The notes: generated by a model not told the origin, from the sequence alone. 64,000 nucleotides of DNA from Pegea sp. RAD2-039 (GCA_034620365.1 JAQGEQ010000234.1:1-64000), one strand, 5' to 3'. Positions 45,505 through 57,278 are shown, counted from the first letter of the stretch. Numbers and translations: made by a program.

Positions 45505-46848
45505 ATGAACAATTTTGAAATGAATAAATATTCTGAATGTGTGAAAGTTCTAGACGTTGGAGGAAAAACATCTTTCATATTGCAAGGTAGTCTATTTGAT
45601 TACATTTTTACAAGCCCGGCAGGAAATGAGCTTATAGAACTTCACTCTAAGTACCAAGATAAAGATATTTCTGTTGATGGATTTGATTGTTTTTCTGATT
45701 TACTTGTGAAAGAAAATATTTTGTCCGCAGGATTCGTTTACTGGACATACAAAGAAAGTGGATTAGTGAAACTTTACAAATTAAAAGATTTTAAAGTCAG
45801 CAGTAACTCATGTGTTTTTAATATACTGAGAATATTCTTTCAAATTGGAACAAAGTTTTCTTTCAAACAGGACAAATCTGTAGAAAGCCATTTTGTTGCT
45901 TTAGAATTATTGAAACATTGTCTGTTGGTTGCTGAAAAATTCAAACCAACTAAAACCGTAATGAAATACAAATTATCTGCGTTCTCATTTTTTATAGTGC
46001 AGATCTTGGATTTATTCAGCAATACGTACGGAACTAAACTCTGCAAACAAACCAAAAAACTTAATGATTTGAAAAACAGATTGTCTTTGCTATCTGGTAG
46101 ATCTAACAATGTGAAGCTATCAACAAATATAAATAATCAGAGGGTTAAAGAATTTTTGTCGTTTTTGGATGTCTTTTCTTTCTCACTGACGCAATCATGT
46201 ACCACTCTGTTTTGTGAAGAACTTACTATATTAAATTATAACCGATATTTAATGAGAGTTCTTGCATTTGTAAGCTCCTGCGATGTGATGTTTTTCATTC
46301 AATATTCAATAGCAGGACAGTACCATGTTTTTGGGCAAACAATTGCTTCAAATAGCGTACGAAAATGTTTAAAAGGAATTAAGGAAAATTTCTTTAAAAC
46401 TTTTTTTATTGATTCAATTGTAGTTGTTTTGTTCAGTTTTAATTGGTTGATATCATTAGCTTGCCTTATGAAGTTTTCAAAGATAAGAAAATATTCTAAC
46501 CGCCTCCAAGCTGGTTGGTACTTGTGTCAAGAGTTTTATAGAACTTTTAATTATATTACTCTGCTAAAAATTATTCAAAGAGATGTTTCAGAGAAAAGGG
46601 AATTTTTTATGAGTAAAATAAAAAATAAAGAAAAAAGGAAAGCTAAAAAAATGTTTGCTAAAAATCAAGAAAACGACAAGGGTGAAAAGTTTATTTGTAG
46701 ATTTAAGAGCCTATTGGCCGAATTATTTTATATAAATAAAAATTGTAAAGACCGTATAGACTGTAGAAAGATGAAATCTATTTTAAAAACAGCCACAACA
46801 ATATTCATAAAGTTGTTTTCCTCTTTTCAAAATAGTTATGCAAGTTAA
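45505..46848 (+). CDS. Intronless multicopy gene, copy 8 (unknown function)
   Basis: A 447-codon frame, nearly identical to copy 2, with FILQGSLFDYIF, AGFVYWTYKESGLVKLYK, ESHFVALELLKHCLLVAEK, the hydrophobic LFSFNWLISLACLM and the basic KIKNKEKRKAKKMFAK region. Codon differences from copy 2 are scattered and keep the frame open. Ends FQNSYAS where copy 2 reads on for nine more codons. Confidence 0.75.
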   Translation: MNNFEMNKYSECVKVLDVGGKTSFILQGSLFDYIFTSPAGNELIELHSKYQDKDISVDGFDCFSDLLVKENILSAGFVYWTYKESGLVKLYKLKDFKVSSNSCVFNILRIFFQIGTKFSFKQDKSVESHFVALELLKHCLLVAEKFKPTKTVMKYKLSAFSFFIVQILDLFSNTYGTKLCKQTKKLNDLKNRLSLLSGRSNNVKLSTNINNQRVKEFLSFLDVFSFSLTQSCTTLFCEELTILNYNRYLMRVLAFVSSCDVMFFIQYSIAGQYHVFGQTIASNSVRKCLKGIKENFFKTFFIDSIVVVLFSFNWLISLACLMKFSKIRKYSNRLQAGWYLCQEFYRTFNYITLLKIIQRDVSEKREFFMSKIKNKEKRKAKKMFAKNQENDKGEKFICRFKSLLAELFYINKNCKDRIDCRKMKSILKTATTIFIKLFSSFQNSYAS

Positions 46849-47737
46849 GTGAAGCATCAATGCGAAAATGAAGTCGAGAATAAGAATTGTAAAAATATCA
46901 GTCAGGCACTGAAACCTTACATAAGAAAACTTTCTTTTTTTATTTAACGAAAATTTTCATTTAAACTTAAACATTCATTTTAAATTGTTTTCTTCTAGAA
47001 TAATAACTCTTTATAAGTTAAAGGCTGAACGTCAAAGATATATGAGCAAGAAGCAGAGACATCAGATAATGTTGGTCGGATGTAATTCTAAATAAGTTTG
47101 TATAATGACAAAATAAAATTTTACTTTTGATAAAGTAAAGTTTGATATCTGTGATATTTGTTTGTGCGTTTGCTAATTATTTTTACTAAACAGAAAAATT
47201 TATGTTTCATATTCTAAGTTTAAATTTCGCCTCTTATATTTGATGTTTAATTTTTTTGTTCGAGTTAAAATAAAATTATAAAAACTTTGTGCTTTAATCA
47301 GTTTTATTATCAGGCAGGTATAATCGAATCTTTCAAGATTTTGTTATGTCTGTCTAGATTGTATAAGGCTAGTTGAAAGACACCATAGTTAATATTTTTA
47401 AATCAATGTTTAAGTTATAGTACATTGTAAAAGGAACAAAAAGTAACGCTGATCAAGCAAACTCATTTATTCTACAAGTAGCTTCTATAATAAGAATTAA
47501 ATCATTTACACATTGCATGTGATTTAGTAAAGTTTATTAGTTGTTAGTATTTTGTAAGAAGATAATTACAACAAAAAATCAATGTTACATCATTTAGGTT
47601 TTATGAAAGTTTCTGATTTTGTGTTGGAGTCATTAAAATCTCTTTTTTTCTTCTCCTCTATAATTTGCATTCTATTACTATTGAATTTTTTGATATTCAA
47701 TTAGGTACTCACCTTGAGTAACAGTATTTAAGCTTAA
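46849..47737 (+). other. 3' flank of copy 8
   Basis: Inverted partner of 11.1-11.9 kb, including the aatttcgcctcttatattt element. No gene; the FVVG fragment expected further out is cut off by the retrotransposon tail at 47738. Confidence 0.55.
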
Positions 47738-48035
47738 ATGCCAATTGATAGTTATAAACATCGTCTCAGCTTCTTCAATTTAGATACTTTGGAAATTCGA
47801 CGGATTAAATACGACTTAATTCTTATCTTTAAAATTATCCACAATTTAATTGACATTCAGTTTGATGATTTCTTTTCCATTAGTCCTTCCATAAAGTTAT
47901 ATCAGCTCCGACGACACACATTACACCTTAATCAGCCCATATCACCTAGTTAATTGTGAGAATGTGTGTTAACGAGAGGTGCTCTTTTCAGGTACCCTCC
48001 TTCGCATTTATTGTAATAAATAAATAAACACAAGT
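47738..48035 (+). mobile_element. 3' end of a CR1/L2-like non-LTR retrotransposon
   Basis: The frame reads YKHRLSFFNLDTLEIRRIKY, DLILIFKIIHNLIDIQFDDFF, then LRRHTLHL. This matches the conserved end of the reverse-transcriptase ORF in CR1/L2/Jockey-like elements (RL..L.LE.RR...DL...YKI..NL.D...DDFF, then RGH.LKL). It is followed by a short non-coding part and a taataaataaataaa tail. 5'-truncated, as is typical for these elements. Its left end coincides with the outer end of inverted repeat 1. Confidence 0.75.
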
Positions 48036-48061
48036 AAGTAGATACAAACAGCAATAGTTTG

Positions 48062-48640
48062 GTAAAATTGTGAAAGATCCTAGCTATTAAATATCTACGA
48101 TTCTATTTTCTAAACAAGCGTCAACCATTCTATCAAAGTAGGTGTTTAATTGTGTGCTGCTAGGAACAAATTTGGTTTGTAAAGACAAATTTTTCTAAAG
48201 TTGATGCTACTCAGCTTAAAGAAAACTCTAAAAATAATTTTGTTTGGTTCTAAATTAAACATTTTGTTTGTTCATGTTTCGTAATGTAAATTTGTAAGAT
48301 GTAATGAAATTAAATGAACTGAATTTTATATTAATAAATTTAGATATTTTTAATGAATAAAAAGAGTTTTTACATATTCATTTATTCTATTTCTAATTAT
48401 TTTTGAATTATAATTCTTACAACTGAATTTAATTGAGAAGTACTAACTTATTTATTAATTTCAGAAAAATAAAAAATTAGATTAATTATCAAATTTTAAT
48501 TGTGTTAATTTAGAATGTTTTCTAACCTCTTTTTTATTTGTAACTTACTTTCACTGTTTGATATCACTCACAAAACTACGCATCTTAACCAAATCTTTAC
48601 TGTTATTAAATATTTCCCATCCTGCATATTTCTTTCATAT
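48062..48640 (+). repeat. Direct duplication arm 1 (partner at 58.16-58.78 kb)
   Basis: Two homologous blocks: 48062-48260 (gtgtgctgctagga, gatgctactcagcttaaag) and about 48535-48640 (ttcactgtttgatatcac, aaactacgcatcttaacc), matching 58160-58355 and about 58665-58780. The DNA between the blocks differs. Non-coding as far as I can see. Confidence 0.8.
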
Positions 48641-48778
48641 TTTAATTTTTTCGTTTAACTTTTGAAATCAGAGACTTCAAGAAAACATTATCTACTTTTT
48701 CATTTAATTTCCTAGAAAGAATAAGTTCTAGATAAAATTGTATGTTATAAAGTAAATCTCTGAATTTAAATTTCGTTG

Positions 48779-48850
48779 TGCTCGTTAGTATAGTGGTGAG
48801 TATCCCCGCCTGTCACGCGGGAGACCGGGGTTCGATTCCCCGACGGGGAG
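48779..48850 (+). tRNA. tRNA-Asp (GUC)
   Basis: A 72-nt cloverleaf. D-arm/A-box region ttagtatagtggtgag, anticodon stem cccgc/gcggg with loop ctgtcac (anticodon GTC at 48812-48814), B box ggttcgattcc at 48829-48839, discriminator G, and an ttctttttg Pol III terminator just downstream. It matches animal tRNA-Asp almost base for base, except for position 2: the usual C is G, giving a G-G mismatch in the acceptor stem. Confidence 0.93.
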
Positions 48851-50040
48851 TTCTTTTTGGTAACTTACAATTTATTCATTTGCCAATTTTTTTAGTAAAA
48901 TTAAAAACATTATTTAACTTTCTATAATAATTACATTTTTATAGACATTTTTACGATTTTAGATACAAATTCTAAATTCATAAAACTTGTTTTTTCGTAA
49001 TACATAAATATTAATACAAGTTCCTCTTAGACAAGAAGGTAAGTACTCTGACAGGGATAGACATAAAAGCTGGACTTTTCTTCAAATACTTGAATCAAAT
49101 ACTAGAAGTTTATCTGACCGTAGTTTTTTTAAACATTAGTAATATTAAGTAGAGTTTGTATTTATTTAGAAATCAAAAATAAATGAATCCAGCGACCTGA
49201 TTGTGTCATTAGCTGAAAAGTCAATTCTTTAAAGAAAACCTTTACAAGTTTTATAAACAAGTTTACGTTAGATTGAAAAGATGAGAACATTGATTGCACT
49301 CATTAATTATTAACTAATTATTCCTTAATTATGTAACATCTATAAATAATTTGAGAGCTGTCAGAGTTATCTAGAATCTGAGGAAAAGTTATATTATAAA
49401 ATATCTGATGAAATTTTTGTATACTATTGAAACCAAAAACAAAAACCAAGAAAAGTCTAAGAAAGATTTTTGTTTATTCTGATACGCTTCGACAAATAAT
49501 GTTTAAGATTTGAATAGTGTTTATAGTCGAATGTAAACGGTACAAGAATGAATATTGTCACATTTACGTCAGCAGTTAACTCGACAAAACTTCTCAAAAT
49601 AAATGAAATTTGTTTACCAGCAGATGTACAAAACATATTTCCAATTCAGTTCCATCATTCAACTACAGCTTCTGAAAATGAACAAAAAATAAATGAACAA
49701 AAGTTTTATTTTCAATTAAAATTAAATGATAAAAGCAAATAGATTATAGAATGTTTTATAAATTGCTAAATTGTATCACAAAAGTAAGGTTTCCAAATAA
49801 ATAAGAAATAAAATAAGTAAATCAAATAAAAGATAAACTTTCAGTTTACATTTTCTTACGCATCCACAAGTAAAAACTCGAATCAAAAGGTTTCTAAATC
49901 TCTTCTTCTTCTGCAAATTGTTTTTTAAATTTAATATTTTACTTAATTCATTTTATAGAACTAAAGATTCATATTTTAATAAAATAAAATTCAGAGAAAT
50001 TAAAATTTTGTTAAACAGAAATTAATTGCTTCAATATTCT
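48851..50040. other. AT-rich DNA downstream of the tRNA; one weak ORF
   Basis: A 64-codon plus frame at 49548-49742 (TSAVNSTKLLKINEICLPAD) has a plausible composition but no recognised relative or splice context, so it is not called. The rest has no supported feature. The polyadenylation site of the minus-strand micro-exon gene should lie in 49.7-50.0 kb. Confidence 0.35.
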
Positions 50041-53000
50041 TTAATTTATATTTAGCATCAGGTATTCGTCTTCACTTACAGATAATTTTTTGATGGCATC
50101 TTTTTTCCCAGTTTCAACCTTGTTTTTCTGCATTGAACAACTTAATTTTACAATTTAATTTAAGAAAAATCATTTTCACTATAAACACCAACTTATTAAT
50201 AATAATTATAAACAATCATATATGTAACTGATAAACGAAATCAAACTTACCGGTCTGCTTTCAACATTTATATTCTTAGGTTCCTCATCTGGGATATTTT
50301 GATCCTGAATAAAAAAATTAAGGTTCAAATGAAGTTGACTGGAAAAATAATATCAATTCTATATTCAAGTTGTAGTTTAAAAAATTTGTCTAAAGTAGTG
50401 ACAATAATTTTATTAGTGTAATGTTTTCACAGAAATATTGAACAGAATTATTATTTAAATCAGAAAATAACTTTTCAAATAAAACCATTATAATATCAAC
50501 ATTAAATCACAACTAACTGGTTTGCTTTCAACATTTTGAATATTGCTATTATCACCTATGCTTTGTATCTGAAAAAAATAAAGAACTAGTTAATCAACTT
50601 TACTCTTAATATAGTACAACCAACTAAATTTTCATTAATAATTTTTTTATATTAAACCTGTTTAAAAAAACAGGAAGAAATATTTTTAAATAGAACAACA
50701 AATAGAAACAATCATTTTCACTAACTGTATCAGGTTCTGAAATTATCGAAGTGACTTTGCTTTTTATTTCATCGTTTTCAATCTAAAATCAAAACAAATA
50801 TTCGAAGTAAGTTTTAAGAGGGCAAAATTATATTTAAAACAAAATAAATTAGGTTTAAGATCAAATTATTATTTACCAAAACTGGATTCACCAAATTATT
50901 GTTGGTTTCTCCGCAATCGGTTTTCTACAAAATACAAGTTTATCTTTTATTATTTAAAAATAGCAAAAATTAAAAAATTGTTTATTTTTCTCATGAAAAC
51001 AACTATTATTTAATTAAATTTATATAACTTGAACCAAAGTTGTGACTAACAAAAACTATACATCAGAATTAATAAACAAAATGACTGATGATAAATTAAT
51101 CACAGAAACTAACCAATGAGGAGATTGAACTCTTGTCACTGTCACATTTCTTGATAGCATTTGATTTCTAAAGAAAATATTTGTTAAAAACTGTAAGAAA
51201 ACTGTTCAAATTTATTTTACTACTATTATGAAAATCGTTACTGGTTTTAAAAAGTTGTTTTCTAGTTTAATTTTCGTTTTAATGTTATACGATTTAATTT
51301 TGATTTTATAATGTGGTTAATTTGATTTTATTTAAATTAATTTATGACTAAAAGAATGATTTAAACTCCATTAAAACTAAAATCAGAGAAATTAATCGTT
51401 TATAGAGAGGTAGAAATTAATTACTGTAAATTTTGTACGTTATATTTAACATAATGTAATAGTGTTAATTTACAGATAACTTTTTCGAGTTATCTTTTTA
51501 TAAGTTCCAAATACGTTTTCTTGCATTAAACAACTTAAATTTACAATTTATCTTGAGAAGCATCAAATTTTGATACAAACAATAACTTGTCCACAATAAT
51601 TATAAAGAGTCATTTATGTAACTGACAAAGAAAAGCTGAATAACCAAACTTACCGGTTTGCTTTCAACATTTATATTCTTAGGTTTTTCATCTGGGATAT
51701 TTTGATCCTGAAAAAAATGATTAACATTTAAATGAAATTGAGAGAAAAAATAAGATTGATTTTATTTTGAAGTCGTAATTTATAAAAGTTGTCTAATGTA
51801 GTGACAATAATTTTATTAGTTTGATTTTTTTACAAGAATTTTACAGAGAGTTAATATTTAAATCAGAAAAAACTTGTAAAGTAAAAATATTATAATATCA
51901 AAACTAAATCACAACTAACTGGTTTGCTTTCAACATTTTGAATATTGTTATTATCATCTATACCATGTTTCTGAAAAAATAAAATAATAGTTAATCAGTT
52001 ATAATTTTAATATAGTAAAAACAGCAAATAAAACTGCAACAGAGATACAAACAAATAATTATTACGTTATGTTTTCTTTTATGTCAAAACTTTAAAGGAA
52101 AATGAAAATTAGTTTGATTAATTTAACAACAAACTGAAGCTAAATCAAAAAGTTTAAAATCAATAAATTATTTTGAAACAATTAATTGAATGAAATATTA
52201 AATATTCTATTATATGATAATGACAATCTAGTAAGTTCTTGAAAAAAAAATAAAATGGTTTTACTCTTTGTCTGAAAGCTATTAAACCAGTTTCTATAAG
52301 ATTATCTTCTATATTATAAATAAATTTAATGAAAAATTAAATCAGTAACTTGTATTTATATCCTTAATAGCTAACTCTAAATTAATTTTATTATTAAAAT
52401 TTACAATAATCTTGGATTTGGTCAAAAGAACAGAAAGAAATAATCAATTTTCACTAACTGTATCCGGTTCTGAAATTATCGAAGTGACTTTGCTTCTCAT
52501 TTTATCGTTTTCAATCTAAAATCATAAATAAATATTTTCAGTAAGTTTTAATAAGGCAAATTTATATTTAAGATAAAAGAAATTAGGTTTAGAATCAAAT
52601 CAGTACTTACCAAAACTGGATTCACCAAATTATTGCTGGTTTCTTCGCAATCGGCTTTCTAAAAAAGACAAGTTTATCTTTTATTATTTGAAAGTAACAA
52701 AAACAACTTATTTGATGTTTTCATGGAAACAACTATTATCTAATTAAATCTATTTAACCTGAAATATAGTTATAACTAAAAAACCCTTTTTAAGAATTAA
52801 TAAGTAAAATGACTGATAATAAATTAATCACAGAAACTAACCAATGAGAAGATTGACCAGATGTCACTTTGACTTTTTTTGCTAGCATTTGATTCCTACA
52901 GAAAATATTTGTTAAAAACTATATGAAAATTATTCAAATTTATTTTACTAATTTTCTGTAATAAGTTAGTGGTTTCAATAAAGTATTTTTATGTTTTATC

Positions 53001-55138
53001 ATTTTTCAAGTTATAAGATTTAATTTTTTTTTTGTAAAGTAGTTAATTTGATTTTATTTAACTTAATTCATGACTAAAAAAATGATTTTAAATTCATTAA
53101 AACAAAATTCAGACGTAATAAATTTTATTGAGAGTTAGAAATTAATTGCTTTACATTTTTATGTTCTATTTAACATCAGGTATTAGTGTTAACTTACACA
53201 TATTTTTTTAGAGTTATTTTTCTTATAAATTAGCAAAAAGAAAAAAATATTTGATCAATTCATGAAAACAACAATTATTTAATCTAATTTATATAACTTG
53301 AACCAAAGTTGTGACTAACAAAAACTATACATCAGAATTTATAAACAAAATGACTGATGATAAATTAATCACAGAAACTAACCAATGAGGAGATTGAACT
53401 CCTGTCACTTTGACTTTCCTTTTTAGCTTTTTGTTCCTAAAGAAAGAATTCGTTAAAAACTATATGAAAATTGTTCAAATTTACTTTACTACTTTTCAGT
53501 AATAAGTTAATGGTTTGAATAAGGTATTTTCAAGTTTATCATTTTTCAAGTTATAAGATTTAATTTTGTCTATGTAAAATAGTTAATTTTACTTTATTTA
53601 ACGTAATTATTGACTATAAAAAAAGATTTTAAATTCATTAAAATGAAATTCAGAGATTTTAAAAGTTTATGGAGAGATAGAAATTAATTGTTTTAAATTT
53701 TTTACGTTATATTCAAAATCACGTATAAGTTTTTACTTACAGCTCTTATTCTCAACAAATTTCTCTTGAAAATCTCGAAAGCCATTTCCTGCATTGAACA
53801 ACTTAAATTTATAATTGAGAAGACTCATTTTTATATAAACATTAACTTGTTATCAATAATTTCTCAAAAGTTACACATTTATATCTGATAAACAAAATCC
53901 AAATAACCTAACTTACCGGTTTGCTTTCAACATTTATATTCTTAGGTTCTTCATATGGGATATTTTGATACTGAAAAAAATGATTGAAATTTAAATAAAG
54001 TTGAGAGCAAAAATAATATTAATTTCATTTTGAAGAAGTAATTTTTAAACGATTTCTAAAGTAGTTGTAACAAATTATTTACTTTAATTTTTTGCAGTAA
54101 TATTACAGAGAATTTATATTTAAATAAAAAAAAACTTGTGAAGGAAAACCATTGTAATATTAATATTAAATCAAAACTAACTGGTTTGCTTTCAACATTT
54201 TGAATATTGCTATTATCACCTATGCTTTGTTCCTGAAAACAATGAAAGAAAAATTAGTCTGTTTGTATTTTAATATAGTAAAAACAGCAAATGAAATAGC
54301 AACATAGGTACAAGCTATTAAATTTTTATTTTCTTTTATATCAAAAATGTTAATAAAAATGAAAATTAGTTTGATTAAATTAAAAATGAATTGAAGTTAA
54401 ATCATAAATTTTTTATTTCTAAACTATTAATGAATGAAATATTAAATAATCTGTAGTATGATAATGACAATCTAGTAAGTTCTTGAAAAGAAACTAAAAT
54501 GGTTTACTCTTTGTCTGAAAGCAATCAAATCAGTTTCTATAAGATTATCTTCTATATTATCAATAAACTTAATGAAAAATTAAATCAGTAACTTGTATTT
54601 AGATCTGTAATAATTATTTCAATAACATTTTTAACATAAAAATCTACAATATTTTAGTTTTTAGATCAAAGAAACAAATAGAAATGGTAATTTTTCACTA
54701 ACTGTATTAGGTTCTGAAATTATCGAAGTGACTTTGCTTTTCATTTCATTGTTTTCAATCTAAAATCATAAATAAATATTTTCAGTATGTTGTAACATTG
54801 AAAATTTACATTAAAAACAAATTAAATTAGGTTTACGATCAAATTAATACTTACCAAAACTGGATTCACCAAATTATTGTTGGTTTCTGAGCAATCGGTT
54901 TCCTAAAAATTACAACTTTATGTTTTATCTTTTAAAAGTAGCAAAAAAGTTTTGATATCATTGTATAAAAAACCAAGTATTTAATTCAGTTATCATAACT
55001 TGAAAAAAAGTTCTTAGAAACAAAAAGTACATATAAGATTTAATAAACAAAATGGGTGATGATAAATTAATCACAGAAACTAACCCATGAGGAGATTGAA
55101 GAGCTGTCACTGTCACATTCCTTGAGTAACTCTAATAA
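50041..55138 (-). repeat. Four tandem copies of a six-exon unit (A-F), about 1.7 kb each
   Basis: Exon order A-B-C-D-E-F repeats in introns and exons alike: unit 1 55138-53741 (complete), unit 2 53436 to about 53191 (A plus a stub of F), unit 3 52895-51474 (A-E good, F dead), unit 4 51167-50041 (complete, F is terminal). A-exon spacing is 1702, 541 and 1728 bp, so unit 2 has lost about 1.2 kb including B-E. Each exon class keeps its own donor (A and D gttagtt, C gttagtg, E gtaagttt). Unit 1 has a possible extra 60-nt phase-0 exon at 54567-54508 (IEDNLIETDLIAFRQR); in unit 3 its acceptor is lost (aag to aaa). Confidence 0.85.
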
Positions 55139-57278
55139 CTAAAGAAAATATGTATTGAAAACCATTTTTAAACTACTCAAATATATTTTACTACTTTTTT
55201 GGAATAAGTTAGTGGTTTATTAAAAGTATTTTCAAGTTTTATCATTTATCAAAATAATAAATTACAATTTTGTTTTGTAAAATAATTAATTTGATTACAA
55301 TCTTGTTGACTTTAAACTACATCCTTCAGTTTCAAATTTTTTTAGTAGCTTAAACATAACTTTAAAACTAATAGTTTAAACAATTTAAACTAATGCTAAA
55401 ATCGGAAAACCACCTTAAATAAAAGACTGACATTGAACCTTAATTTAAAGTAAGCAGAACTTTAAATATGTTTCTTGTTAACACATCATAGCTAGAAAGA
55501 AAACTGATTTTTTGTATATTTTTGATGAAAGTTATTTGAGTTTATTTGAGTTTTAAATTTTGTGTCTTTGTATAATTGTTATAAATGTTTGGTTTTTAAA
55601 AAACTGAAATTACTATTTTTATATAAAATAAAAGCGATTGATACTCAAATTATACAAATGCAAGTGAAGCAGCAAAAGAAGTTAAATTTGTTTCACAAAC
55701 AATATTATACTGAATTTAACAAACGGATGAAGAGTTTTTAATTAGAATCAAAGACACCCTGAAATTAGAAGAAAAAGAAACTCACGCTGGAAGGTTTCAA
55801 ATCATCACCACCACCTTCCAAATCAGTCAACTGAAAAATATTTCCCAGTTTACATATTTTACTTCTACTTAAATTATTTTGTTTTAAAAGTATTAAAAGT
55901 TCAACAAATATTTGATTTTAAGCTGATTTAATTTCATTATGACCATTATTATTTTATTAAAGATGAATAATTAATCTTTTATATAGTTAAAAAAATAAAC
56001 AAATAGTTTTATAATGTACATATTTTATCTCAACGGTTAAAATTTGCCATTTCGTTTTCTTCTTCAATAACTTCAACAATTGATGAGGTTTCCTATAAGA
56101 AATAGAGTTAAACAAAAACTTAAATAACTTATTCAGTCAACTGTTATCATTTATTAATTTCCATTAAGTATGAATAAGGATGAATCAAATACTTTCTGAT
56201 AAAATACTAAAATTATATTTACCAATCAGTCTTAAAACTACTACAAAAGACAAGCAAGTGCTATCAATAAAGAAAATGTTTATTTAACTCACTGTATTGA
56301 AGTCTATAGCATTTTCAACAATATCCCCAACAACATCTTTGTTAACAGCTGAAAATATTTTTAATTTTGTATTAATACTTAAAATTCTACAATTTAATTG
56401 AAAACATAAACAAAACTATGACCAAAAAGTAACAAGTTTCAGAAAAATCAGATTAAATTTATTATTTTTAGAACAAACATTTTGTCTGTTACACTTACTT
56501 AGGTGCTTCATGTATTCCAACTAAAAATAAAATCATAAGTTATTTTTACTTTTTAACAGAATCTTTAAATTAAAAAAGAAATTATTGAAAGGATTATTGA
56601 ATCAAATATAATCAAATAAACTTGAAAAAGTAAATATTTGATACATTATTAGGTGTTTTTAACATAATAATTGAAATAAATCAATTTACCAACAAACATT
56701 TCCACTGTTGCAGGTTAAAAACATTTTGTTGAATTGTACCTAAAATTTTTATATGTTAATATTTGAGGTTACAATCAATTAATTAATTCTCTAACCTTTA
56801 AATTTCGTTTGTTCAAAATTACCTTTAAATAAAAATGTAGTTTTAAAAACTGTTGATCAGTTGCGTTAAGACATCTAATTTAAAATATAACTATTTAAAA
56901 CAAAAGTAAACTTACCAAACAATGATATTTCAAACAATACTAATTTGGCTGAAATATAAAAAAATTAGTTAATTTAAACAAAGCAAGCTTGTTATACACT
57001 ATACAATAGTTATTTAAAAGTGGTATTAATAAAGTTAACAATTTTATTTACTTACCAGTTGAAAAAAGATTTCGTTTAAATGTAGGTGATTCACTTCATA
57101 TAAGTGAACTTCCATAGTATGATCTGAAATCATAAGAATAACATTTACTCATGAACTACAAAGTGTTAATGTTACTTGTATAACTTTATTACAAGGTTTA
57201 AAAAGAATATGTTAGATTGAAAAATACTTACTAAGTAAGTCTATTTGCTTATCCATCTCGAAAAATAAATAATTCTAT
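50041..57278 (-). CDS. Micro-exon gene with tandemly duplicated exon blocks (unknown function)
   Basis: Spliced minus-strand gene; exon limits read from splice sites. N 57278-57232 (ATG at 57256), M 57123-57056, J 56520-56499, I 56348-56293, H 56092-56048, G 55830-55786; A1 55138-55085, B1 54902-54855, C1 54759-54703, D1 54232-54182, E1 53970-53917, F1 53788-53741; A2 53436-53383; A3 52895-52842, B3 52658-52611, C3 52515-52459, D3 51970-51920, E3 51707-51654; A4 51167-51114, B4 50924-50877, C4 50782-50726, D4 50568-50518, E4 50304-50251; last exon F4 50127-50041. From G onward all introns are phase 0 and exons are 45-57 nt. The frame is open throughout, about 413 residues, hydrophilic, with recurring NNLVNPVL, KVTSIISEP, NIQNVESKP and SDxSSISSL. 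No signal peptide or known domain. Weak points: H needs a GC donor or is skipped; possible exons L (56948-56916) and K (56739-56690) do not fit the frame. Confidence 0.7.

Larger units (their letters stand above)
42190..47737 (-). repeat. Inverted repeat 1, right arm
   Basis: Reverse complement of 11115-16515. The outer end at 47737 coincides with the start of the retrotransposon tail. The arm contains a longer minisatellite and a shorter satellite piece than the left arm. Confidence 0.85.

Noticed and set aside
49548..49742. 64-codon frame downstream of the tRNA
   Set aside because: Length is within chance for this DNA; no relative, no splice sites, no conserved copy elsewhere in the window.
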